A stretch of 64,000 nt of DNA from Rhizophagus irregularis. Lineage: Eukaryota > Glomeromycota > Glomeromycetes > Glomerales > Glomeraceae. Below the pieces are notes generated by a model. It was not told the origin of the DNA. It did no database searches and saw nothing but the letters and a program-made list of their open reading frames with translations. The translations under genes were made by a program, and so were the position numbers. Position 1 is the stretch's first letter, and each line of letters begins with the position of its first letter. Shown in pieces: positions 33,135 through 44,772 of the stretch. Where the stretch lies: assembly GCF_026210795.1 (NCBI RefSeq), contig NC_089437.1:2356001-2420000 (forward strand). The letters are read 5' to 3'.

Positions 33135-35655
33135 TTACATACTTTGTTTTACCCAATTTTCCAATCCATTGGCTACCCATAACTCTTGAACACTTCTCCC
33201 TAAAATACCAACCTTGAATACAGTTTTTGGTTCATTTAATCCTTTAACTACTATTTTACCTTCTGCTATTTTAACTTCGGTATTCAATTTTGTGCGTGTC
33301 GTCAGCTCTTTTGAGCCATATTTGTTTTTTAATAAACGCACAAGATCGGGTGCTTCAAGACAAAGTAAAGCATTATTTATGGAATTTCTTTTAAATGTCT
33401 CGGAAAAGGAACCAGCAATAACAAGAGCAATACCACTTGCTTTAATTGCAGTAGCAGCTTGTTCCCTTGATGATCCACAACCAAAATTGAATCCACCAAC
33501 TAAAATGTCTCCCTATAAATAAATAAAAATAAATAATACTATACTAATAAATATACTTAAAATACATTCCGATTTATTTATTACCTTGGAAACAATATTT
33601 GCAAACTTAGGATCATAATTTTCCATAACAACTTTAGCCATTTGTTCTAGTGTAAGATCATCAACATAAGTATATTTACCGGGATAAATCCCATCAGTAT
33701 TTAAATTATCCGCATCACAAAATATCAATTCTCCCTTAATTGTTCCCGGAAATCCAGGAATTGTAGGTTCAATAATTGATGATGTTTCAATAGGTTGTTC
33801 AGACTGATTAATATCGCAAGTTATTATTGGAGTTTGATGAGCGGGAAAAGTGTATGATGATGTGGACAGGAAAGCTGGACTTACAATTCTACCAGCTACT
33901 GCAGAAGCCGCAACTACAGCTAATGTTTTTGTATTTTTGTACATACATTTATTAAAATAAAACTGAAAAAATTATTTATAAACTCGAAAATATAATTAAC
34001 TAACTAAACTACCTGGTGATGCAAGATAAGCTAACGCATTCGGCGAACCCATCCGACCCTTGAAATTTCGATTGGTTGCAGAAATACCAACTTCGCCATC
34101 TTTCAAGAGACCTACACCAAGACCTAATTTTGCAAAAGAAGGAGTGTCACTTTAAGTTAATATTAATTTTAATCGTGATGTAAACTCACCAATACATGGT
34201 CCACAACCAGCAGGTAATATCTTTGCTCCAGCATCAATTAATACTTTCCAATCACCATTGGCTTCGGCATCCTTTTGTACTTCACTACTTGCAGCTGCTA
34301 CGTAAAATTCAACCCCATCCGCTATTTTTTTACCTTTAATAACCTGTGCAGCCGAATGTAGGTCTTCAGCACGTGAATTAACGCATGAAACAAGGTATGC
34401 TTTTTGAATTTTAATATCTTGTTTTTCAAGTTCAACAAGAGGCGTTGAAACTTTAACAGAGTTAGGACCAGAGACACATGGAGAAAGTGTCGAAAGATCC
34501 AATGATAAATATTTACAATAGTAAGCATTAGACGAAGCGCGTAAAGGATTCTTTTCAATCTTATCAATCCTTTCATTATTAATTCTAGGATGTTTGAATG
34601 GCTGTCCTGCTGATATAGGTTTTAAATTTTTATTTTCAAATCTCGTAAGCTCTAATTTTTCAACTCTGTTACGAAGCCACATAATAGTAGTTTCATCAAC
34701 CGGAAAGACACCAGCTAATGCGCCCCATTCCGTTGTCATGTTAGCAATAGCTAATCGTTCTGACAAACTAAGTCCACGAATTCCTTCACCTGCAAACTCT
34801 ATAGCACAATTTAAAACTTCATCATTATTAAACATTCCACACAAACTTATTATAACATCTTTTCCCGTTACTCCATCAGGCAATTTGCCTTTGAGTTCTA
34901 CTTTTACAACAGGGGGAATTTGCCACCAAGTTTTTCCAGTTGCCCATATTGCCGCGGCATCAGTTCGAACGATCGGTGTTCCCAAACATCCAATTCCACC
35001 ATACATATTAGAATGTGAATCAGATGCTACAGTTAAAGTATATGGGAAGGCATAACCTTCTTCAATGAGAATTTGATGTCCAATTCCCCTTCCTGCAGGG
35101 TAAAAGTCTACGTTGTGGAGGTTTGCCAATCTTTCAATTGAACTATATTTTGCTAAATTCTAAGCAAAATAGATTAAAATAATCAATAAATTGATTTAAT
35201 AAATGGAAACGTGTTATTTATGTCCTCTTACTTTCTCGGATTTATTTTGTACATCATGATCTAAAGTAAATACTGCTTGACTAGGATATTTAAATTTTTG
35301 CGCACCTATACTTTTAAACCTGAATAATTTAAAAGGTATATAAAGAATAAATAAATAAAATTAAAAATTAAAAAACTTTAGCAAATACTTCCCAGTGAAC
35401 TTACTTTGTCATTACAGCAGCAGTATTATCATGAGTCATTACATGCTCAGGTTGAATAGTTACAAAATCTCCACTTTTAACATTTGAACCTGGTGATAAA
35501 TTTAACGCGTACTTTTGTACAATTTTTTCTATAAGATTTTGATCATTGGCTTCCGTTGCAAAAAAACGATACTGGTAAAAACCCTTATATTTTGTAGAAA
35601 TTAAAAACTTTCGCGTTGGTTTAAACAAAATTGAACGGGTTAATAGAGAAGGCAT
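33135..35655 (-). CDS. LYS4: Homoaconitase, mitochondrial (lysine biosynthesis)
   Basis: Six exons on the minus strand: 35655-35405, 35319-35232, 35159-34190, 34123-34013, 33919-33585 and 33512-33135. Phases agree, giving about 710 residues. It catalyses homocitrate to homoisocitrate via homoaconitate in the fungal alpha-aminoadipate pathway. The first 30 residues ([20 protein letters not shown]) are basic without acids, a mitochondrial targeting signature. Aconitase-fold motifs include [33 protein letters not shown] and the cluster cysteines in SCVNSRAED and [24 protein letters not shown] and [10 protein letters not shown] (swivel domain) follow. CVNSRA and the swivel sequence favour LYS4 over citrate aconitase or isopropylmalate isomerase. 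A 4Fe-4S cluster is expected. Confidence 0.94.
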
Positions 35656-36835
35656 AACGACAAACTTTTTTAAGAGGGAGAAAGAGAAAATTATTTTTTA
35701 GAATCGTTTTAGGTACTGACACGTTTTTTAAGCATCGTTGTTTCAATTTCTTTGATCGGCATACTATTTTTTTCCCCAAATCTGGCTCGTGCTCACGCGT
35801 ACTCAACAGTTTAGATTTGTCTGATTTTTTTGATTTTTTGTGTTCACCAACAGGGATGCATACCGGAATTGAACTGGGCTATTTATAACTTATTGATCAG
35901 GAAAACCTGTTCATAGTTGATTTTTTGGTCTGCTCAAAATTTATATACGTAAAAAACAAACAATACCAGTCAGACCTCCATACAATCACTTCTACAATCA
36001 AACCTCTGTAAGCACCCGATATTTACCTCTCCATAATCACGAATCGGTTATAATCACTAGCCCCGGTCGGTTGCATTTTTCGGTATAAACCATTCTATTG
36101 GTGAAACGCGTACCGAAAAAGCCCATCCCCAATTTCTAATTGGTTTCACATTAATGAAATATTATTGATTCATTCAATCTTTGAATAGCAAGAAATAGAT
36201 GAATTTAAGGCAGAGGATGCATGCATTTTTAAAAAGTATCTCAAAATAGTTCAATGACTTGAATTGTAAACCAGAAAGTAGATTCTAATAACCAACTTTT
36301 TACTTGATGAAAATTGATGCTTTCTTTTATTATGTTTAGTTTTTTTTATAATAAAATAATTGCATTGTTAAATAGGACTCATATATAAACAATATAAACA
36401 ATAATGAATTCAATATTTTTATTATGCATTTACCTTGTTAATTATATCTGATATCAATAGTATATCATATATGATAGCCAAATTTGTAGTATTAGCTAGA
36501 ATTATAACTTTATATAACGAAATTTTCCTTTTTTAAATTCAAACCAGTGATTTACTTTAATAGCATAATATTTTAAAATATAAATAATGATTATATAAGT
36601 TAAATATAGCCAAAGGGTATAACTATAAAGGGAGTTGACTGTATTAATTTCAGCAATATTGACTTTGATTGGTCGCCACAGTGCTTTTTTTTTCAAACTA
36701 AAAAAAGCCACAATTTTTTTTTGGTATCAAATGATCAACGTGCGTAGCAGCCGGAGTAATTTTATTACTGCGGCGCAGTTTGTCCAGCAGTATAAAACGA
36801 AAGAAACTCTTTCTTCATGGACTAGAGCTAACAAA
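35656..36835. other. Divergent intergenic region with a transposon relic
   Basis: Upstream of both LYS4 (minus) and the LLPH-like gene (plus). It contains the degenerate CAGTCA element listed separately. Residues upstream of 36836 are open in frame with that gene but look like repeat sequence and promoter rather than coding. Confidence 0.5.
35967..36641. mobile_element. Degenerate CAGTCA-type TIR element
   Basis: The left part reads CAGTCAGACCTCCATACAAT with repeated AATCAC words. The right end TATAAAGGGAGTTGACTG is followed by TA and matches the right end of 48570 closely. The left end has an extra base before CAGT relative to the TA, and arms are imperfect, so limits are approximate. No open frame of transposase type is present. 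Confidence 0.45.
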
Positions 36836-37347
36836 ATGGCTAAGGGTATGCGCAGCAAGATCAAAAGACGATTTCGCGCAATAAAACGACAAACCGTTTT
36901 TGCACCAGTTGAAACTGCTCGCACTCAAAGGCTTGCAGCCAAACAAACACAGACTGAACAACAAACGAATTCTTTAAATTCACAAGAACAATCGCTACTG
37001 CAACATAAAACAGAAGTTTTTACATTTAGTCCAACAACAGATTTAACCTCAGGTTCGTTATGTTATACAATATTAGGGCTGATTGATCCAGAAATAATTG
37101 ATTCAACAAACATTGAAGGGTTGATGAATGTGATGTCAAAAGTTGTTAAAGGGAACTAATAACTAAGTTCTTTTTGTAATTTCTTTTTAATTTGCGGCTA
37201 ATTTCAATTATGCCTCAAGAAGATATGATAATTGATACTGATGCTCCAAAGATCTCTACAAGTGGGCCAAGGAATAGTAGACATCAACAGTGGAAAAGAA
37301 AAAAACTCTCAAGGAAAAAGAAACGGAATAGTTTAATACATTTTTAA
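36836..37347 (+). CDS. LLPH/DUF2423-like small basic nucleolar protein
   Basis: Two exons, 36836-37052 and 37220-37347, join in phase to about 114 residues. The N terminus MAKGMRSKIKRRFRAIKRQT is the conserved start of the DUF2423/LLP family, and TVFAPVETARTQRLAAKQ follows as in fungal members. After a short variable, acidic DMIIDTDAP segment, the C terminus ISTSGPRNSRHQQWKRKKLS is a lysine/arginine-rich tail typical of fungal homologues. Proteins of this family are nucleolar or ribosome-biogenesis associated; the molecular role is not well defined. The donor (CTCAGgttcg) and acceptor (CTCAAG) were chosen because they restore this conserved tail. Unspliced, the frame would end at 37159 with unrelated sequence. 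Confidence 0.72.
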
Positions 37348-37952
37348 TAATAATCGTTTTTGGTGAAAAAGAGATTGCGTTTTTGAAAAATTAGTTTTTT
37401 TCTACAGGGATGTCTCTGGAACCTACGTAAATTCTGTATAAATGCTTGTAAGTCTTGACATTGATAATGCTATTTCACCTTTATTAATTTGATTATTTTA
37501 ACATTTTTTCTTTTTTTATTTATAAGTATGGATTATGTATTATAGTTATCGTTGGTAATTTTTTTTTATTCTTTTCCATAAAAACAATTTTTCAAATAAA
37601 GTAAAATCTAATAAAAGGTTGGCATGAACTAATTAATTAGATTAATAAACTCTTTCTAATACTATAATTAACACTTTATTATATAATATATATTTAAATT
37701 TAAAATAAGTTCGTTAATAGCAACATTATCAGGACTAATGTTATACGTATTATTTTTGATAGTGAAAGTATAACCTTTAAAAAATTAATAATAATCGAAC
37801 CTTTGAAGTTAAACATTCTATATTTCAATAAATGTCTGTTTGTCCAAAACTACAATATTTATACATAAAAATATAACATTATATCACTGATCACTAGTTT
37901 TTACTATTTAGAAGTGAAATGATAATAATAATATTTACCATATTTCAAATAT
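37348..37952. other. Convergent 3' intergenic region
   Basis: About 600 bp of A/T-rich sequence between the LLPH-like gene and the end of the importin-alpha-like gene. No gene, structured RNA or element ends are recognised. Confidence 0.5.
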
Positions 37953-40469
37953 TTAAAAGACATCAACACCTTCCATATTAATTCTTAATCTACCAACACG
38001 CTCCTCAATGGACGCTATATCTATTCCATCATCATCCTCATTTCCTTGCTCATTGCTACGCAAATATCCATAGAACCATCTTTCTAATAAACTTCTTATT
38101 TTCTCTTTTATTGTTTCCGACAATCCTTGATGGTTGTGAGCGATAAGTAACGCTTTAACTAATCCTGAAGCTGCTAATTGATCAGCATATGCATTTTGTG
38201 AAGGTGGAGGAGGAGAAGAACTGGACATATCACCAACTGAAAGAATATTAATTAACGTGTCAATAAGTTTGTTCATTATCTCTTGAGGTGTTGATGGATT
38301 ACGTAAATGATGAAGAAGAGGAGTAAGGATATCATATTGTAAGATTAAGCTATTAAAAGTTGTAAGAAATTAGATAACTTAATTAAATTGGCACCTCAAA
38401 AAAAAATAAAAAATAAAAAAAAGCATAATAAATTTTATACTATACTTGATGTGACCAGAATCATGCAAACTCGTAGAGTTACTTAAAACCCAGCATGCTT
38501 CCTTCACAACTTTCACATCACTGTCCCAAAGCAAAGCGACAACATTTTCCATTAAATTTGGCTCATTTAATACAGCGTTTACCTAAAAGATGATAAAACA
38601 AAAATAAAAATAAATAAAATAACTTCACGTCAATTTCAATCAAAGAAACAATACGTTAGTGGAAATTTTTTCTTTTTTTAAAAATTGAACTAAATTCGTG
38701 TCAATTGAAAACAAATTACCTGACAATATGTGCCAGCAGCTACATTTGATACAGCAAGACATGCATCTCTCCTTAGCGTTAAATTTTTAGTCGATAAATA
38801 TGACGTTGTTAAAACAGTTAATGCTCCGGCATCTATCACTGCCTGCGTTTGTTTTTCTAATATAATAACAGTAATTTAAGTAAGTTTTTTTTTTGTATAT
38901 ATTTATTACGCAAATATTAACTTACCTGCCCCTGATGCGATATTCACTAATGTTCGTAACACAGGCAAATGTACAGTGGATGTAAGACTATCCTCCCTAG
39001 AAATATAATTAAATTATTATTTGAAAAAAAAAGTAACAAATCAAAAAATTATGTAATGTCTAATATTAATTGTTACCTAAGAAGATCTACTAAGCGACGA
39101 CATAATGAATTGTCACTTACTAAAGCATGTTCTCTATGCTTATGAGTGCCATTCAATATTCTAGACATTCCCCAACTTTTTAAATTATTGGTTCATCATT
39201 AGTTCATATAAGGGCAAATCCGTATAGTGACAATGAAAATACTTTAATATTTATCATAACTTACCAAGCATCAGAAATAATTTCCGCGTCATTAAGCTGT
39301 ACCATATTAGCCAGAATAGGGAAAGCTGGTGTAATCTATTAATATTATACCAAACATAAATATATTAATTATTTGTTGAAATATATACGAAAAATCATTG
39401 TAAAAATTTACCAATGACCATGATGGATCTGAACAGCGACAACCACGACACATATTTGCAGTAGCCCAAACTGTGATTCTTACGGCCATGTAATCATATA
39501 TTTCATAATTTGATAAAATATAAAGTAAAGGATCCAGTACACCTGCAGATAATATAATATGCCTAAATACAGCTCCATCTCCGGCAATATTGCCCAATGC
39601 CCATATGATCTTTAATATGAATTACAATTAATAGATATTTAAAATAATTGTTTTATAAAAAAAAAGACCACTACCTGAGTTTGAACTTCAATATTGTTGG
39701 AAATTGATAACACTTTAATAAGGTGTTGTGTTACACCACCTGCAACAAGAGCTTCAGTATGTTGTGTAGAGCCAGCCTACAAAGGACCTTACGAATTAAT
39801 TACTAAATTATAACATAATATTGAAAGGACATAAATTTCATCAATAAAATAAAAAATCCTTACAGCTATATTGGTGATTATCCAGGCTGTTTCATACTGA
39901 ATAAAAGAAAAAGTTAAATAATCTTGACGTAAAATAACTACCCGAATACTAATGTAAAAAAAGTTACCTGTAATAAATGATCATCGAAGTTTTCAAGCAA
40001 TTCAATTAATAATGATATTATGTTCAATGAGAGGACATTATCGACTCTTTCATCAACATTCTCTATAATGGAAATAAAAGTAAATCAAATAAATTCGAAT
40101 TAATCGATAAAAAGAGGGGATAAAGCTTCATACTCACGCAAAGATAAATATTTACGAAGTCTAACAACTGCAGCGAGTCGTAACACAGTATTGTTAGAAT
40201 AAAGAGCAGATAAAATTTCCTGTGAGTATTGTGGTAGCTAACAACAAAGTAAAAGAGTTGTTTAAAAAATTTTGAACTTAATAGCGTAAAAAATTTGTAA
40301 CTATTAGAACACGAACTAGTGTTGAAACTTCACAAACTGGTAAACCGTCGCTGCTCCCGAGAACTTCCGTAGCATCAGAATTCACTGTAAGATTCGCCAA
40401 TTTACGGTTCAAAAATTCGATTATGTCCGAGTCTTCTTCGGCTGTATTTTTTTCTGTTTGAGAAGTCAT
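37953..40469 (-). CDS. Importin-alpha-like armadillo-repeat protein without a clear IBB domain
   Basis: Twelve exons on the minus strand: 40469-40302, 40237-40138, 40062-39968, 39896-39864, 39776-39675, 39609-39412, 39335-39265, 39175-39077, 38996-38926, 38856-38720, 38582-38446 and 38349-37953. Phases agree, giving about 535 residues, the usual karyopherin-alpha length. Stacked armadillo repeats carry the NLS-groove Trp/Asn pairs: YETAWIITNIA, IIWALGNIAGD, TVWATANMC, DACWGMSRIL (Asn replaced) and ACWVLSNST. One repeat, DACLAVSNVAAG, lacks the Trp. The N terminus (MTSQTEKNTAEEDSDIIEFL) is acidic and has none of the Arg/Lys clusters of an importin-beta-binding domain. It is either a divergent nuclear import adaptor or an ARM protein with another role. 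Confidence 0.82.
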
Positions 40470-41251
40470 TATTTAAAAACGCGTTAAAAAAAAAATAGAA
40501 GGTTGAATTTCTAAATTTTTTGTTTTATTTAATCTTTAACAAAAAAGTCTTCGTCGCCTTCTATTTATCACGCCAATGCATATTAATAAATTGTAAAATA
40601 CGGTTTAACTGGGGTGTGATATAAATTAATTCTCAATCAGTTGTTCAAAAACGATACATTTTGCGTCTCGCACGGTGACGGTGGCTTAGCAAATCGGTAT
40701 CTCTGTATCACTTACCCTAGTTATAAAGTTAAGGGCCCGTGAAAATGCTGATCAGCTGGCTTTTTAATTGCATGATAAAAAAATAGTATGACCGTGAAAA
40801 TCAGCAATGCAAGGTAAAAGATAATGACATTGTATTTAGAAAAAAAAAATCATTTTTTTTTAATTAAAATTCCTTCAATTACTAATCGAAAACAAAAAAA
40901 AAGATGAGTTAATGGTCGCAATTATCAGCCACATTTTTTTTAGAATTTGCCTACTTCTAATAGAATTGATTGATTGTTCATATAGTTTAAAGTAACTGTC
41001 TAAGAGAGTGGAGTTATGAATAAGAACTCCAAAAATAGTCTTTGTCCTACTATACTAAAACTCTGGAATAATTCTCAATTCAAAGGTTAAAAAAAACCTT
41101 TCGTACCTGGTTTTAAATTTTAAACGTCAAATGTCTTTTTGGACCTTTAGATAGGAAAACCGAACTTTAAAGCTCCATTTATTTAGTGTTAAGGTTCGAA
41201 TCACTAGTTTAAAGTATCGTTGCTTTGTTCCCATTCTACTAAATAAGCCAA
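40470..41251. promoter_or_regulatory. Divergent promoter region, importin-like and Zn2Cys6 genes
   Basis: A 782-bp interval between two divergent starts. It includes a GC-richer patch at about 40660-40740 and a small hairpin AAAGGTTAAAAAAAACCTTT at about 41083-41102. No further gene or known binding site is identified. Confidence 0.45.
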
Positions 41252-44200
41252 ATGAACATACCTCCAAAAATACAACCGCCTATTAACTTACCCAATACTA
41301 CCTCAGCGACTCATAAACGTTTCAAACCTATAGAGACATGTGACAACTGTAAACAACGTAAGGTAAAATGTGACAAAGAAAGACCCGTATGTGGTACTTG
41401 CCGTAAGTCAAAACGAGATTGTACTTATGATTTCTCAGCGTCTTCTAAACGTGGTCGACCAAAGACTGAGGTTGAAATATTGGCAGAACAGATTGAAGAC
41501 ATTCAATCTGTACAGTTCCAACAGCTGGATCATATGGAATCACTCTTGGAAATGGCCGTTATGAAAAACGGGGGTACAGCAATTACGTCTTCAAATACAA
41601 ATGACAATATGGGTGGTAATATGAATTTTGCTATACAAAACGGTGCAGTTGATGAAAACTTTATGGCTAGTGGAGTTTATGTAAGATTTCTTTGATTTAT
41701 TTTTTTAACGAATGATTCTAAAATTATATTTACATAATTTCTTTCAATTTTAAGAATTGGAACAATTTTTACGAATCAAGTCCTCCACCTAGTCTTAATC
41801 AAAATTTATCTGAGGAAACATTACAGTTTTCGACTCAGTTAGCTGCTTCACTACCTAAACCTAAACAACCAGAGGTTTATATTTTTTATATCAGTAACTT
41901 TGTTATTTATTACGTTTGATATTATAATTAATTTTGTCATCAAAATTGTGACATACTAGACAGTTCCGGTTACAGATTCAATGTCATATACTGCGAATTT
42001 TGGCTTGCCTATTCAAGATCCCGTTGATCAACTTGCAGATAAATTCGATAATAGCTTGAAAATCTATGAGTCTACTCGATATGTTGGTACGGGTTCTTTA
42101 CTAATGTTGAGTGATGGCGGCGAAGAACAGATTATTCCTCAATATCCCGATGATCTATCTTCCGTTGAATCATATTTGAAAGTTTTACCAAAACCTGAAA
42201 ATGTAGAGAGTTTGATCGACATATATTATAAGGTGAACATTGTACAAGATTTTATAATAAAATTCATGTGTGATTTATTAAAATTATTGTCTTTTTAGAG
42301 AGTATATCGTCATTTTCCTCATCTGAAGAAAAAGGTGGTTCTCGATTGTATAAAAGATTTATCGAGGCCACAACATTTTCTTCTGTTAAATAGCATATTT
42401 TTTGCAGCTTCTCCTTTTCACCCAGATGTTAGTATGCGGGACGGACGTATATATCATCAGGTATGTAATTTATGAGCTTTTTTTGGACATAATTAATTTT
42501 AATTAAATTAACAAATTGCATAAATTTGGTTATAAATATTTCCTTAATTTAGAGAGCATTAGGTAATAATCTTCATAATTTTCGTTTAGAAATACATATA
42601 TCATCTCATTTAATAAAAGTACCTTGTAATCTTTGTAACAGCACTGTTGCAAAATCACTGCCTTCAAACTCCCCATGTATTGACTGTTATTAGCTTATTT
42701 ATAATTGGCCTTCATACAAGAAAGGTATTTAGGTTATATATTAATTTGATATTTACACATGACTGGTAACTTACTTATAAAGATCGTCTTTTTCCGAAGA
42801 TGGGATCTGCATGGATCTTTCATGGGATGGCTTCTAAAATGACATTTGAATTGGGATTACATCGTAAAATCAAGAATCAACAAATTAAAATGAACGATGA
42901 AGTTAAAGAAATGAGAGATATGGCTTTCTGGGGATGTTTTATTGCTGAAACGTAAATATCCTAACTATATATATAAACAAAAAAAATCTAGTGATGTATA
43001 ATAATTACATTTATATTTTTAGTTGGGTATCAGCATGTTATGGTCGTCCTAGTGCTATTGACGAAGCAACTTGTGATGTTGATCTTCTTCCAATACCGTC
43101 AGATCCCGAACCAGATGATGAAACACGGTTACACATTGCATGGGTTCTTCATATTAATTTATTACGTATTTTTGCACAGGTAAGAAACAATTTCTTAAGT
43201 TTGATTTTTATCTTGCAATAATGTTGAAAAACATAAATATGATTTAATTAGGTACGCAAGTACTTATATGGACGTGCAAAAATAGCCGGAAGTCGACGTG
43301 AAGAAAATCAATTTAGATTCCTAGATGCCGCATTGGGTAGATGGTTTTATACTCTACCCCACTGGTTAAAATTTGAAGAAATGGCTCAAGATGTACAAGG
43401 AAGCTTATTGGGTACAATTGGAGGTAAAATAAATTACGTATAATTTATTTAATTTATTTATTATTAATTATTAATCTTTTTTTCGCACTTTATTAAATAG
43501 GAGAAATGCATACTTTATTTTGGACAGTACTTATTCTTCTTCATAGTAGAAATTTAACTATGTTTACGGTAAATCCAACAAATTCGATGACATCAGATGA
43601 TGCATCTCGTGCATCATCTCGAACTATTTGCATTCATGCAGCTACCATACTTCTTCATTGGCTTGACGTGTTAATGAATTCTGTACCGGAATTTTATGAG
43701 CAATCTTGTACAGCATTATTTTCCATTGCACCTGCCATACGTGTTTTAGCTTGGACGGCTCAAAGGGGAGATACTAAAGCTGAAAGTATGGTAGAAAGGC
43801 TAAAAGAAATTAAAAAGAATGTAAAAGATATTGCAAGAAGAAGATTTATGGCACAAGAAGGAAGGGAGGGCAGATTGGATGGAGAAGAAAAGTTGCAGGA
43901 ATGGTTGGATAAAGCCAAAGAAGAGGAAGCTAAAAACACACAAGCACGAGCAGGAGAATACATGATGCTTAATCCAGATCAATATAGGAAAGAATTTTCA
44001 TATATCGCAAATAAAGGCAAGAGACCTGTTAATAATCGTCAACGTAATAAAAATGATAATAAATCAACGTTGTGGACTGATGACAAGGACAATTTCCCTT
44101 TTACATTTACTATGGACACTTTTAACAATGGATTTCGTGATAGATCACAACCTTCTAATGATCCATCAATTGTGAACCAACAATATCAACAACAACCTTC

Positions 44201-44495
44201 TAATAACCCTTCAATGGCAAATATCTTATTTTCTACTCTTTCTCCGTCAAATACTTCAGCCTCAACATCACCAAATCCTACAGCATCACCCAATCCTCCA
44301 ATTTTTGGTGGTCAAAATGTAATTATGAATAATAATATAACCCGACAACAACATACCAATACTTCAAATATATGGACACCTCAAGACAACGGTTCTGCTG
44401 GTATGCTAAATACATTCAATGGTGACATTGATGCAAAATTAGTTAATAATTATAATGATGGTAATAATATAATCAGTAATGGAGAATGGAGTTAA
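41252..44495 (+). CDS. Zn2Cys6 transcription factor with fungal-specific regulatory domain
   Basis: Ten-exon model: 41252-41680, 41755-41874, 41960-42232, 42299-42460, 42553-42562, 42642-42724, 42783-42951, 43023-43179, 43252-43423 and 43501-44495, about 856 residues. The zinc cluster has Cys at residues 30, 33, 40, 47, 50 and 57 (CDNCKQRKVKCDKERPVCGT), then a GRPK linker and a short coiled coil. The fungal transcription-factor regulatory domain is recognised from RALALLQNHC, HVLTVISLFIIGLHTRK, GSAWIFHGMASKMTFELGLH and MAFWGCFIAETWVSACYGRP. The C-terminal 250 residues are a basic/acidic coiled coil and an Asn/Ser/Pro-rich tail. It should be a nuclear sequence-specific regulator; targets are unknown. 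Exon 5 is only 10 nt. The frames on either side of intron 42725-42782 do not join with a canonical GT-AG splice. Confidence 0.8.
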
Positions 44496-44772
44496 AATTT
44501 GCAGTTACATATTTATTTATTTAAAAATTTGGAATGATATAAAATTATTATTATTTATTTGAATATTTGTATGTAATTATTATTAAAGTATTATTTAACC
44601 CGGTTTAACTAAACATAAATAACGACTTAAAATTAATATTTGAGAATTATAATAAATTCTTTTAAGGAAAAGGACATTAAGCCATATTATAAATTAAATT
44701 AATTTATCTATTTACTTGTCTAATTTACATCTATTTAATATTTGACTTAAAAAAAGAAATATTATAATCATA
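44496..44772. other. Short convergent intergenic region
   Basis: 277 bp of A/T-rich sequence between the ends of the Zn2Cys6 gene (plus) and the carrier gene (minus). Nothing else is seen. Confidence 0.5.

Noticed and set aside
34594-35055. 153-codon plus-strand open frame
   Set aside because: It lies wholly antisense to the conserved catalytic region of LYS4 and has no domain-like features.
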